The notes under the pieces: model-generated
Databases searched by the model: none
What the model saw: only the letters and a program-made list of their open reading frames with translations
Told to the model about the DNA's origin: nothing
Assembly (NCBI GenBank): GCA_963989385.1
Contig: OZ022509.1
Span: 80,548,043-80,612,042, forward strand
From: Ctena decussata
Lineage: Eukaryota > Mollusca > Bivalvia > Lucinida > Lucinidae
Length of the DNA: 64,000 nucleotides
Direction of reading: 5' to 3'
Shown: piece after piece, positions 24,394 to 35,762 of the stretch
How the letters are laid out: every line of letters starts with the position of its first letter
Numbering within the stretch: position 1 is the first letter of the stretch
Made by a program: the position numbers and the translations under genes

Positions 24394-26978
24394 ATAAAGC
24401 CCTGTTAGTGCAATATCTTAAAGAAGGGTATAATGACAGGTTAGAGGTTCCTGTGCTTTCGAATTATTATGATTTAACCATATCGAAGATTTTTGCTCCC
24501 GTCATAATTAAAAAGGATGCGGAATCTTCAGATCAAGTAAAAAGAAGCGGAAAACCTGAGGACGAACTCCCTCATAAAGCTGATAGGAGAACTTTACTTC
24601 CAGGACAAAGAGCAAGGAAAAGCGAGAATTTACACTCTTATAAAGAATTATTATTTAAAGGAAATGTCCTACAAAAAAGGGTATTTATACTGGGTAAGGC
24701 CGGAGCTGGAAAAACTACGTTTTGCCTACATCTCGTCGATATATGGTGCAATGATAAAGTGTCCCCACAGTTTGAAGATGCAGAGGTTTTGAAGCGGTTT
24801 CGCCACTTATTTCATGTATCGTGTAGGTTTGCTGAAGCATCAGAATCAATATTTGACATGATCTGTAATCAATTAATCGGTGAAAATGCCAAGATGAAAG
24901 AAATTGCCCGTCAGGTGCTACAGAACACACCTGATGAATGTTTAGTGTTGGTAGATGGTATCGATGAATGGAAAGCTTCGGTTAATAAGGCAACAGGTAA
25001 AAGAAGTGATATTCCGGGTCTACCCAGTAGAAAGGGGCTTGAAGAGTGTGTTGTATTGTCCACTTCCCGGCCAGAGAGAATCCATATGCTACCAACAAAA
25101 CTTGATAAAACTTGTAGTGTGTTGGAAGTACAGGGAATACAAAAGGTTTCACAGCTTGTTTGTTCTATATTGAGAGAAGCAGAATATCCTGATCCGCAGC
25201 ATTCTTGCTCAGAGTTTCTATCACAGGTTAGACGAAGTCACCTGGATGATCTGATAGAATTCCCCTTGATGCTAGTTAATGCACTTAATCTTTGGGAGAT
25301 GAATAAAACACTTAGTAACTCAATGTCTGTAAACTACAGCAATATGATGGAAGGATTATTTTTACGTGCAAAAGATGTGGACCGAATAAAAGAATATGAG
25401 CAGGAAGGAAGAAAAGAAATCTCTGCCAATCTACCTAACTGTTTTCGCCAAACGGACTGGTGTAAACGAAATGCAGGCCTTCTTATGAAGCTGGGTCAGT
25501 TAGCATTTGATCTAATGTTCGGGGGTGATCAAAATTCGTCACTGGTATTTTCAGGACAACTAATTAGGAAGTACTTAACCGAAGCGGAACTTAATATTTG
25601 TTTAGCTGTAGGAATTATGTCTAAAGCACAAACAATTAGCAGAAGTAATAGAAAAAATGACAGTTTTTCGTTTTGTCATAAAACATTTCAGGAATTTCTG
25701 GGTGCATTGTGGTTATCAATAGAAGAATCTGAGCTCATGAGCATGTTTCTCCGGCAGTTTAGGAGTACTACTACTGTGTTAGACAATAAAGTTTTTCTAC
25801 AGTTTTTGTGTGGATTATCTCCTGGTGCCGGTGACAGATTCTGGCAATACATCGCTAAAGAGGTAATAGAGAAGGATAAGGGCATTGATGAATACAGATT
25901 GGGAGAGGGTGACGAGTATGATTATTACATCAGAAGAGACAAAGTCAGGAAATTACAGAAACTGATATTGCAGTGTATCAAAGAAGCCAGGGACGCTGAC
26001 TCGGAGCAACACCAACAGCTTTATTATTTCATTCCTGATATTTATATACATACAAACGCTGATGAAAGGGACATTACTCTGATTAACGGTATGGTGGCGA
26101 AATATGTGGCTGGCATCAAATCTGTAGCACTGGAGGACAAAATACCATCAGACGTAGTTAATTCTATGCATAAAATGCAATCAGCCATTAGTATTAGACT
26201 AGAGGGAGACTACAAAAACACAACGTCAATGCCAGAGTTGCAGTGTCCAGATCAGCTAAAGATACTATCAGTGGAGTATGTGAACATACCTTCTGTAATA
26301 AAGTTTCCCAAACATCTCACATCGTTAATTGTTTTGGCCAGTAAACTGTCACACAGTGGTATAGAACAGTTGTGTTCATATCTCCGTGTTTCTTCTACCT
26401 TACGGTCCTTATTTCTTGAGGATCTGTCCTGTAGTGATCATGATGACAGGTGTTGTCTTCCAGCACAGGATCTACAGACACAGCATCTCACAGAATTAAC
26501 TGTGGGGAGCATGACACTATCACATAATGGCATAGAACAGTTGTGTTCATATCTCCGTGTTTCTTCTACCTTACGGTACTTAGATCTTAGGAGTCTGTCC
26601 TGTAGTGATCATGGTGACAGGTGTTGTCTTCCAGCACTGGATCTACAGACACATCACTCGTTAGAGACAGTGACTCTGTGGGAGTTATCTGTTGAGAGTG
26701 TGCTACTGCCTGGTCAGCTAGAGAGACAGCAGACTAGTGATCTCCATGGAATACCTACATTAGACATAGACATGTACGAAGTTAAAATGTCATCCCAGGG
26801 TTGGAGAAGCTGGCTAGATAGTCTTCCTCATCTACCATATAGACTGAAGGTGGTGCTGTGGGATTGTAATATAGACGAAGTCCTCAAGTCATATATCCGC
26901 TCCTGTTCTCACTTCACAGTGACAAAGGATGATACTAGAACTATTAAGTTTTGGTTCGAGACAAAACAGGGTCAGTGA
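24394..26978 (+). CDS. NACHT-LRR (NLR-like) receptor, large 3' coding exon
   Basis: Likely an intracellular pattern-sensing or signalling ATPase of the NLR type. The exon begins after a good acceptor (TTTTTATTTCTAG, AG at 24392-24393). There is no convincing ATG at the start of the frame, so earlier exons must supply the N-terminus. From the frame start at 24369, the residues show: a leader with LVQYLKEGYNDRLEVPV; Walker A GKAGAGKTT at about 109-117; Walker B LVLVDGIDEW at about 192-201; a sensor STSRP at about 228; a winged-helix-type FCHKTFQEFLGALWL near 436-450; and from about 640 leucine-rich repeats of the ribonuclease-inhibitor style (GIEQLCSYLRVSSTLR, twice). The frame is uninterrupted for about 860 residues to TGA. 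An effector domain (Death, CARD or other) is not visible. Two adjacent 57-codon LRR units are nearly identical at DNA level. Confident as a NACHT protein; partner and ligand unknown. Confidence 0.9.
26349..26653 (+). repeat. Internal 171-bp duplication within the LRR region
   Basis: Segments ending at 26482 and 26653 repeat with a 171-bp period (57 codons), sharing TCATATCTCCGTGTTTCTTC and GACAGGTGTTGTCTTCCAGC, with about a dozen mismatches over 127 bases. The period keeps the reading frame. Confidence 0.9.
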
Positions 26979-27351
26979 TGTATTGTATACCAATGAAACC
27001 ATCAAGTCATATAGCAACTCTTCTTCGCACTGGATGGTGGTTTTTGCAAAACAATAATACTTGGTATTTGAAAATACCCGGTGCTTTGTCTGAGAGATAC
27101 TTATCAGCATCTGCAAACAGTGAAGACTCAGATCAGCCTGCGCATCCGCGCAGTCTGATCAGAGTGTACCCTGTTAGCATAAACAAAGTAGGAATTCTAG
27201 GTAATATATGAAAGGAAACGTGAACCTTCTAACAAGCAAACCTTATTTTGAATATTCACGGAATGCCAATAACTTAAGGGATATTTTCACTTGATGTCAG
27301 TCGTATACTTAATGAGAATGGGTACACTTTCAGTGAAAGCAACTAGACTAT
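26979..27351. other. 3' flank of the NLR exon with a foldback fragment
   Basis: Contains a fragment of the TGAGCCGCG foldback family at 27110-27181 (GCAAACAGTGAAGACTCAG, CGCAGTCTGATCAG). No clear AATAAA within the first few hundred bases after the stop, so the 3' end of the transcript is not defined. Confidence 0.5.
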
Positions 27352-27545
27352 TTTTGTTTTGCCTCCCTTTTCAATAGGAGGCAACTCTTAAAAGAATTTG
27401 CTCCCCTAATTGTCATTGATAGTTTTCCTCCCTTTTCAATAGAAGTCTACTCTTAAAGGAAAGAATTTGCTCCTCTCGGACAAATTATTTCCTTTAAGAG
27501 TAGATCCCATTTTTAAAGGACTTTCTCATCCAGGGAGGAAAACAC
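27352..27545. repeat. Dispersed repeat cluster, AATTTGCTCC/TTTAAGAGTAGA family
   Basis: Several copies of CTCTTAAAGGAAAGAATTTG and the inverse TTCCTTTAAGAGTAGA lie in opposite orientations, giving an imperfect inverted repeat. Related pieces are at 10000-10150, 29128-29660, 30540-31150, 37245-37335 and 52990-53185. Confidence 0.65.
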
Positions 27546-27775
27546 GAAGTTACAAGGGAATTCCCCTTTTTAACAAATAGTGGGAGAATGTGGACATGTA
27601 TCCATACATGTTCTGTACCGGTACACTGGTCTTTATTTACAAAACAATGTAAACGTCTGTCACCATATGAACATTCGTTGAAATGAAACGTGAGCAGTGT
27701 AAAGTTGGTTTATTTCTTAATACTGGCGGAAAGCCATTAGCTATAGATCTATTTTCATGAGATGACAAGCAAATA

Positions 27776-28013
27776 TGAGCCGCGACACAAGAAAAACAAC
27801 AAAGTGGTTGTGCGCCCAGCGCAGACTCAGATCAGCCTCGGCATTCGCCCAGTCTGATCAGAGTCTTCGCTGCCCGCATGGAGTTAGCTTAGACCCAAAG
27901 CTACCCTTTAAGCGCTTAGCGAAGATTCTGATCGAACTAGGCGGATGCCCAGTCTGATCTGTGTCTGCGCTGGGCGCACAACCACATTGCTGGTTTTCCC
28001 GTGTCGCGGCTCA
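27776..28013. mobile_element. Foldback element, TGAGCCGCG family (full copy)
   Basis: Ends TGAGCCGCGACAC and GTGTCGCGGCTCA. Near-palindromic, 238 bp, with the family blocks in both arms. Confidence 0.93.
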
Positions 28014-29127
28014 TATATGTAAATTGAAAGAACACAAACAACAGGACCCTTACCATATAAACTGCGTTGTAAAAAATGACAATGGAGTGTGTAAGTGGAC
28101 TCATACTAACACTGATCATAGATACTCGAAAAAAATATTAAGGGATCAAACATTTACCCTGGGATTTCTGGAACATTTCAAACATTTGGTAGAATAAAGC
28201 ATATCTACCTTCCATTGCATTCATTTTGCAAGTTTTCTGCACAGGAAGTTTGAAACTAAAGGCTTTATCTTGACCAAGTGCAGGCTTCAGATTTCACTAC
28301 CCCCAGAATTAAAGTGGTCAGAAGGCCAAAGAGGGAAAATTCACCAAAATTCTCGATTTTTCCAAATCATGATTTTTTTGCAATATTGCTCGATAATTAT
28401 CAAATCATTTTTAAGGTCAGCAAGCTTTAACAAATTTAAAACTCATAGCAGTTTTAGAAGTTATGCCCGACCAATCTGACACACTATCAATTCTCTATGG
28501 GAATTCAAACCGCTTTTATTTTAGGGTAGTTTGACTTAAAGCCTTGACTTGGTCGAGACAAAGGCTATAGGTTCGAACTTCATGTGTATATAATATGGAA
28601 AATGAACGAAATGGAAGATAAAATTGATTTTTTACCAAATGTTTTTAATGTTCCAGAAATATTTTTTGGAGTATACGTTAAATCCGACTAATGTATATAA
28701 ACTTGGATATTTGGAACAGGACCAGTCAGATCAAGTCTACACTATAGTTTCGCCAAGCGGTGTGGTGAGAAAATGCCCGGAAACAATTTTTTATGTTTTG
28801 CCTTATGGGCGAGACGTACAAAAAATTTTATCAGTTTCTAAGACATGTTGCAATATTGTGTGCGATCTTCTGCAAAGAAGTAAAAAGGTGCACTTTTGTA
28901 CCAGGCGAAAACATGAAAATAGCTGAATTTGCAAACAGCGAAGATATTGATGAGGCGGCTCATCATGAGCCGCCTTATCAAGATCTACACTGTTTGCCGA
29001 ATTGTCTTTGAATTGTCAAATTGACATAGTTGTGCTTGGATGAAGCATTTATTTAAATTACATTTTGCAGACGTAAAATTTTTCATCTGGTTTCTTTCTT
29101 ATGTACATTTTTAAGAGAAGCAAATCT
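28014..29127. other. Stretch without a supported gene; isolated hairpin core near its end
   Basis: An open frame at 28624-28926 follows a fair acceptor (TTTTTAATGTTCCAG at about 28660) and reads LEQDQSDQVYTIVSPSGVV, but I recognise no family. A hairpin at 28926-28999 (TTTGCAAACAGCGAAGAT, GGCGGCTCATCATGAGCCGC) resembles the central core of the TAGGGTCAAGTCGG elements. Confidence 0.35.
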
Positions 29128-29660
29128 TCCTTTTTCTAGATTTTTGCCTTCTAACTGGGGGTTAACTCATCAAAGAAAGAATTTGCTCCACTAGAAGTAG
29201 ACTCCTTTGTTTGTAGGGTTTTGTTGTCTCCCTTCTAAATAGGGTCAACTCTTAAAAGAAAGAATTTGCTCCACTTTGAGTAGTCTCCTTTGTTTGTGGA
29301 ATTCCGTTGTCTCTCTTCTGATTGGGGGCAACTCTTAAATGAAAGAATTTGCTCCACTAGGATTACACTCCGTTCTCGTGGGGTTTCGTCGTCTCCCTTC
29401 TAAATAGGGGTCAACTCTTAAAAGAAAGAATTTGCTTCACTTTAAGTAGACTCCTTTGTTTGTAGGGTTTCGTCGTCTATCTTCTAAATTGGGGTCAACT
29501 CTTAAAGGAAAGAATTTGCTCCTCTAGGAGTAGACTCCTTTGTTTTTAGGATTTCGTCTTCTACCTTCTAAATAGGGGTTAACTCTAAAAGGAAAGAATT
29601 TACTGCTGTCGACCTTTAAGAGTAGATTTCCTTTTTGTAAGTATTTCGTCGTCCATAGAA
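29128..29660 (+). repeat. Short tandem array, about 84-bp unit, six diverged copies
   Basis: The unit contains GGGGTCAACTCTTAAAAGAA, GAATTTGCTCCACT, GTAGACTCCTTTGTTTGTAG and TTTCGTCGTCTCCCTTC. It is a local amplification of the dispersed family seen at 27.4 kb. Confidence 0.8.
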
Positions 29661-29745
29661 ACAAACAGGAAGTGACAGGAGTCGTCACCCTTTGAAAAAT
29701 ATGGTGGAGAAAAAAAGGTGTGCCTATTCACCTTAATTGAGAGTA

Positions 29746-30036
29746 CGGTTGACTCTCGTTATCTCAAACACTGATATCTCAAGTTACTGGCTAATATCAA
29801 ATATTATAGCTAAGGTACATTTCCTAAGTTTCTTTATATTTCAACTAGTTTTATCTTAAACTACTGGTATTTCAAAGTAAATTTTCTGGGACCATAGAAT
29901 TTACTTGAGATAGCTATAATCGGTATTTATCTTTGATGTTAAGATATCGAAAGTTGAATGTATATGACCATTAAATTTATTTGATATATCAGTAATTGGA
30001 AATGATCTTTGACTTTGAGATATCGAGAGCTGACTG
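29746..30036. mobile_element. MITE, pogo/Tigger-like ends, TA target duplication
   Basis: The left end CGGTTGACTCTCGTTATCTC and right end GATATCGAGAGCTGACTG are inverted, with TA on both sides (29744-29745, 30037-30038). Interior words TGATATCTCAAGTTACTG and ATTTACTTGAGATAGC are also inverted. No transposase. Same family at 45175-45387 and in part at 49511-49654. Confidence 0.7.
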
Positions 30037-30539
30037 TATATCGTATATTGTGAAATGTGATATAATGTAGAATTCCGACTTTGTTAGGTGTCTGAGTACA
30101 GAATTTATATTTTATTTACCTCTGATAAAGAAAAAATGAAAAGGCACATCTAAAATATAGGAAACACGGGTGTATTACTAATTTGCCTACCTGTGCTGTC
30201 TACGAGTCCATTACTTTGCACAGTCACTGTGACTGACGACCGAGAACTCGGTCGACAGCAGTACCAATAACAGTAAATGATACTATTGTTATGGTCATCG
30301 ATAGAGTCGATATTGCTGTCGATTGTCTTGGTCGGCAGCAACGTTTGCATAAATGGTAGTTGCTTTGATCAGCCGACAGCATAGGTAGAAAAAAAACTTG
30401 TTAACCTCAGTAGGGAAGTGTACGATATAATTTCGGTATTCGAGTTGTATTGCGTTAAGTTATTCTCTACAGCAGTGCAGGCTGACCCAAGTCTCAGTTA
30501 TTGGCGCAAATCTTAAGATTTTTAGTACTCTTCCAGGGG
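30037..30539. other. Gene-free stretch
   Basis: No supported gene. Contains GGTCGACAGCAG and GGTCGGCAGCAACG words near 30250 and 30335. Confidence 0.3.
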
Positions 30540-31150
30540 AAGAAACTTTAATTTTTCTTTTTTCCCCTTCTCAATAGGGGTCAACTAATAAATGAAAGAA
30601 TTTGCTTCTCTGCAAGTTACTTGTCATTTAAGAACAGACCAATCTTTTGGAAGGGTAACGTTGTCCTAGGAAACTAACAGGAAGTCACGAAACATCTTCT
30701 CCGTTGTAAAAATGCAGTAGCAAATTCTGTCATAGAAGAGTAGGTTCTTTTTTTGTTTGTTTGGAATTCTACGCTATCATAAGAAGCCGTCAGGAGGTCA
30801 GAAGAATTGTTCTACGTTGTAAAAATGCAGTAGCTAATTCTGTCATTTAAGAGCAGACTCCCTTTTTAGAAGGGCAACGTGGTCCTGGGAGGTAACCAGG
30901 AAGTCAGGAAAGTTGTTCTCCTTTGTAAAAATGGAGAAGTGAATTCTGTCATTGAAGAATAGGTACCTTTTCAAAAAGTGCGACAAGGTCCTGAGAAGTA
31001 ACCAGGAAGTCACGAAAGTTATTCCCCTTTGTAAAAATAGAGAAGCAAATTCTGTAATTTCAGAGTAGTCCCATCACAGCCTTTCGGAAGGGTACTGGGT
31101 CCAGGAAAGTCAACAGGAAGCCAACAGAAAGTCACGAAAGTTGTTCCCTC
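30540..31150 (+). repeat. Short tandem array, about 110-bp unit, five diverged copies
   Basis: AGGAAGTCACGAAA-type text recurs at about 30673, 30786, 30898, 31003 and 31117, each accompanied by TTGTAAAAATGCAGTAG-like and AATTCTGTCATT text. Related to the dispersed family of 27.4 kb but with a different period. Confidence 0.75.
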
Positions 31151-31704
31151 CCCTTTGTAGAAATGGTGACAAACTATGAAATATAATTACTCAAATGAAT
31201 TTATCAACTGTAACAGTGGAGGTTTCTTTTAAGGTATATGAGTATATCTCTGTGTTTTGTTCTCCATTTTTACAAAGGGAAACATCTGTTTGACTTTCTA
31301 GAAAATTGTTTGTAGAATTTGCTCCTGTAAATCCTTTTCTTCAAGAGTTGACCGCTATTAAGAAGGAGACAAACTCAAAATGATAGACTTGCTTTTTCCT
31401 GAAAATTTCCCATTCAACATTCTCTCTAAGAATCTTATGGACCGGAAAACAGCATGTAAAAATGTAAATGACGGTATATCAAAAGAAGTTTTATGTACAT
31501 TGATAAAAGCGTTTTTGGTTGTTGTTTATTTTTCTTAGTAATATGTAAATTTTAGGGAATTAGTTTTATACTTATTCTGTATGGATGTTGATTTTAGGGA
31601 ATAAGTTATTATACTTATTTTGTACAGATGTTAATTTTGAAGAATTATTTGTATTTTTTCTGAATCATTTCTGCCACGTCTATGAGACACGAAACGAAAA
31701 TATT
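31151..31704. other. Gene-free stretch
   Basis: No supported gene. The phrase GATGTTGATTTTAGGGAAT/GATGTTAATTTTGAAGAAT forms a short two-to-three-copy tandem near 31545-31640. Confidence 0.4.
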
Positions 31705-31942
31705 TGAGCCGCGACACGAGAAAACCAACAAAGTGGTTGTGCGCCCTGTGCAGACTCAGATCAGTGTGGGCATCCCCCTGGTCCACTCAGACTTTTCGCT
31801 GAGCACTTAAACGGTAGCTAAGGGTCTAAGCTACCTCCATGCGGACAGGGAAGACACTGATCAGGCTGGGCGGATGCCCAGGCTGATCTGAGTCTGTGCT
31901 GGGCGCACAACCACATTGTTGGTTTTCACGTGTCGCGGCTCA
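31705..31942. mobile_element. Foldback element, TGAGCCGCG family (full copy)
   Basis: Ends TGAGCCGCGACACG and CGTGTCGCGGCTCA, 238 bp, near-palindromic. Confidence 0.93.
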
Positions 31943-31964
31943 TATATTCGTGATTTGATATCCT

Positions 31965-32145
31965 TTTCAACAGTATTTCAGTCATATCAGGATGATGGGA
32001 GGGTGATAATAAAATGCTTGTGTGCAAAGAAACCCAGTTTACGATTAAAAATATTTCCGCCGCTTTGAGCGGAAATCGAATCAGGAACCGCTAGATCCGC
32101 AGGCCAGCATTGGACTCACTTACCTACCGGAGCCCCTCACACACA
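31965..32145 (-). mobile_element. tRNA-derived SINE, conserved-core family (copy 2)
   Basis: On the minus strand a tRNA-like head (CCGGTAGGTAAGTGAG, B-box GATTCGATTTCC) is followed by the core CATCCTGATATGACTGAAAT. Confidence 0.75.
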
Positions 32146-32369
32146 CCAAGGTTAGCAGTTGTCAAACTGTCATTATTTATAAGATAACAATGGCTGTTGT
32201 CATGTGAAAAGGGTAAGACGGCGTGTATCAGGAAGAAAGATTCAAACCAGCATGTGGAGCCGCAAATAAGAACACAATAATCTGGTGGGGTTGAGGATGT
32301 GGGGGGAGGTAATCACTGATCCCCAAAACAATGATTATGATTTGTGGAGACTTTAAAATGAAAGTACTC

Positions 32370-32655
32370 TGATCAGTGAACATGGACATGACGTTTGGAC
32401 ACAGAGAATACAATGTTAATGTATTTTGATATCAAGTTTATCAGGCGAGACCAGAAACAGCGTAGGAATGGCGAGGCTTGCCGAGCCAGTCCAACGTGTT
32501 TCTGGTCTCGCCTGATAAAGTTGATAGCAACAAGACACTATCATGTTTCTCTATTTATCATGCATCATTGGAAGATTTTACGGCGCAAAAAAGAGTCAAA
32601 CAAATGAAAAAAATATCGCAGTTCTTGATCAGTGAACACGGACATGACGCTTGGA
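32370..32655. mobile_element. Hairpin unit flanked by 30-bp direct repeats
   Basis: TGATCAGTGAACATGGACAT (continuing GACGTTTGGA) at 32370-32399 recurs at 32626-32655 with two changes. Between them lies a strong hairpin, 32431-32525, with arms ATCAAGTTTATCAGGCGAGA (continuing CCAGAAACA). The origin is unclear. Confidence 0.7.
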
Positions 32656-32828
32656 ATATACCTTTATACACATAGCTCAATTTCCATTTTCACATGACAT
32701 CACTCATGTATTGTTGACAAGGTTGTTATTGATGTTGATTCCTAGAGTGGTTGCACTTACTTGACTTAAAACTATTAAATGTTGTACATATGTTATCATT
32801 GCTGGCCCTATGCCTGACTAGAATACAA

Positions 32829-33125
32829 GGGAGCACATGACATCGAAATGACGTCGATGCCGTCGCGTCATTACAGCGTCATGTGCTCGCTGTGATATAA
32901 ACAATTGTATATATGTTATCGTTAAAGGCACTTACTTGGCAAGAATACATACATGTATAATTAGGGGATAACTGTATTCAAAATTGTCATTTTTTATGGT
33001 AGGAAAGTTTGTTTTACGGCGACTCGCTAGCGGAGCCGTAAAACGGAATTTGCGACCATAAAACCGACGATTTACCTCCCAAACTGACAATTTTCAATCT
33101 AGTTATCCCCATTCTAATGCACTTT
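32829..33125. repeat. Two neighbouring hairpins
   Basis: GAGCACATGAC/GTCATGTGCTC arms at about 32831-32890. A longer inverted repeat has GGGGATAACTGTATTCAAAA at 32964 and its inverse near 33085-33110, with the inner hairpin TTTTACGGCGACTCG/GGAGCCGTAAAAC. Confidence 0.7.
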
Positions 33126-33364
33126 TTCAAATTTTCACATTTCAAAGTCACTTCTTTGCACCCACTGCAAGCGCTTTCAGCAGCGTAAAACCAAATGTCA
33201 GCCAATGAGAAGCGACGTTTTATAATGACATCGGGTTTGCCACAGTATATCGCAGAATATACCTTCGCAACTTTCTGACTTTATCCAATTAGACGTCGCG
33301 TTAAATTTGTAAGTGCATTAGAATAGTATATATATCATCTGTGATGGTCACTTGCTTGTCTATA

Positions 33365-34278
33365 CGAGGGGCATTCGGAAAGTTTTGTAAATGGCCTTCT
33401 AACTTTGTTTAGGGATATCCTGGGTACAAATGCTATGCATGTTCTGAAAGCACTACCGTTGGTCTTACCATGAGACCAAACATTACACAAAGACACACAC
33501 TCTTCCTTACTGACTAACAACGCACGTTATTAGGCCCCAGTCCTAATACTGGCCTAATTTAATATGTAAAATCTTTTCAGTGTTAGAAACTCGAGTCAAA
33601 TATCGTTGTAAATACAAAAATCTCCTTGTCAGCTGCTTGTCCATCATTGCCTATAGTTATTTAGCGATACAAAAGTTAGAAGGGCGGCAACTCTTCCGAT
33701 TAATTCCTTGCAAAGCAATACGCACTTATTATGATGTTATTGAATTTGACATTAACGACATATTTAAAATATTCTAATGGTTTCATGTTTTTCATTAATT
33801 TGAATGTGTTGACAGATTTTAGTTGCCACATGCAAAGGCTCTTGCTGACAAAATTTTGAATACTTACAGACTTGTTTTCACTATAAAATCATTATAACTT
33901 TAGTAGAAATAAAAATTTGCTACTAAATAAAATACGGTTAATACAATTTTACGGGACAGTATGGAACCTAGGTTAAATATAATTTCCGCGATATTTATAG
34001 GACAACATAGCCTGGGCATTGCTTCAAAGTAGCAAAGATAAAAAAATCAAAGATTGCTCACATATGAATTACGGCCTTATCAAAGTAAAAATGTGCAGTG
34101 CCTGTAGGTTGTACCTCTTTCACAGAAGATAAAAATGCGTCGTATAAGAAATAAAAACTACGTTTGCAGACCTCTGTAGGCATATCATAGCTTTATGTGT
34201 TTTTGCTATCAGGAATTCTGCCTTTATGTTGGTTACCATGAATTTACGCCACTTGCAAATTTTTCTGAACGCCCCTCG
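33365..34278. mobile_element. Mariner-type deletion derivative, 914 bp
   Basis: The ends CGAGGGGCATTCGGAAAGTT and (inverse) CGAGGGGCGTTCAGAAAAAT are imperfect inverted repeats of the mariner kind, with TA at both junctions (33363-33364, 34279-34280). The length is below an autonomous mariner (about 1.3 kb), and no transposase frame with a catalytic triad is visible, so it is non-autonomous. Confidence 0.75.
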
Positions 34279-34302
34279 TATGTAAATTTATAAATTCGTC
34301 TT

Positions 34303-34336
<34 letters not shown>

Positions 34337-34800
34337 ATATCTGGTAATAATGCTTACTTACCATATTTATTCTAATGAACGCCAGGTGCGTTTGAGTGTT
34401 GTAATTTACCTGTCGTGTAAATGATTTTAAGGGAAAATAGGCAATGAATAAAACATTTTTGTCCGCTTAAGCAATTCGCAGCTTATTTTGAACAGGTATT
34501 CTAACACAGTGCGCCTATAGAAGCAAGGGAAAGTTGCCGTGTTTTATTCTGCAACAATTCACTGTTACGGAGCGCATGGGTCTAATTGCTGACGTCACTG
34601 CAACTACAGACGCAATTTTGTGACGCTTTGAGACGTTAGACGGTGTAACGTCTCTTTTTCTTTCTTAGATCGCCATACAAACGTACAGTTATCTTAGATA
34701 CAGTTAAGAATATTGGCGGGGGCATGATCGCGCTAGCTGAAAAGTTGGGAGAGTTTGAATGAAAAGGACAGTTTTTCAGCGTTTTTGAGTGTTAGAATCG
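34279..34800. other. Gene-free stretch with a poly-T run
   Basis: A poly-T run of about 27-28 lies near 34306-34333. Nothing else supported. Confidence 0.5.
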
Positions 34801-34969
34801 AAATAGTTCAGCTCTAGCATTGAATTGGTAAGTAATAATTCACTATTTGTCGGTCAGTTGTACGAAGATATATCGCTCGCGCTCCGCGCTCGTGATATGA
34901 TCTACTTTACAACTGACCTTCAAACAGTGAATTATTACTCAACAATTCACTGCTAGAGCTGATCTATTT
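34801..34969. mobile_element. Foldback element, 169 bp
   Basis: Arms AAATAGTTCAGCTCTAGCA, AGTAATAATTCACT and GGTCAGTTGTA are mirrored on the right side. The centre GCTCGCGCTCCGCGCTCG is itself palindromic. Confidence 0.8.
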
Positions 34970-35634
34970 CTTAAATCAAAGACAAAAAGTAAGAGTGCGT
35001 GTTTTAGCGAGATGGTGTGCTTACTAGAATAAATGTGGTACGTTTTCATTAGAAAAGCATTGGAAAATATTTCCAATGTTGCATATTTAACTGTGTTTTT
35101 CATGATCTTGATATAAGTAAATAACAATAAGAAATATATCAATAAATATATAACCTATTTTTGTGTTCTGTTGTGTTTATATTGCATCTAGAAACCGCCA
35201 TTTCTACATAAGTGCAGCTACCACTGTACCGTAGCCTTCTACCAAAGCTGAATTGAACTCTATACAGTAATTGTAAAACTCTGAAAATATACATAGCCTC
35301 AAAATAGCCTGTTTGTTTCTTCCAACAGATTCTGCAAAAGCCATAATTAAGGTGTATGGTAACACAAACATCTTTTTCCTACATTTTTGTTAAAGGAAGA
35401 CAACTTTTGAGTCTTCCTGTTTGCTTCCCCGGGGATGAAGCCCTTCGAAAAAAGGGTCTACATGTAAATGTGTCGTCATTGACAACGACTTTCGAAAAAA
35501 GGGATTTACATTGTTGTGCAACGGCATTGACGACGACCGTGTCAATAATGCGTTTTCTTATTAAAATAATAATCATTTTGGAGGCGAAAAATCCCTTTTA
35601 AAAGGTCATTTAATGAGCAGAATCTTTCACTCGA

Positions 35635-35703
35635 GGTCATTTCATATGAAATTCATGAAACGAGCCTCTGAGGCTCGTTTCATGAATTTCATATGAAATG
35701 ACC
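35635..35703. repeat. Perfect 69-base palindrome (34-bp arms, 1-base centre)
   Basis: The left arm runs GGTCATTTCATATGAAATTC, then ATGAAACGAGCCTC. After a single T the exact reverse complement follows. No mismatch in 34 positions, which is unusual among the decayed hairpins of this window. A (TC)n microsatellite follows at 35716-35758. Confidence 0.95.
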
Positions 35704-35712
35704 ACTTGTGTA

Positions 35713-35715
<3 letters not shown>

Positions 35716-35762
<47 letters not shown>

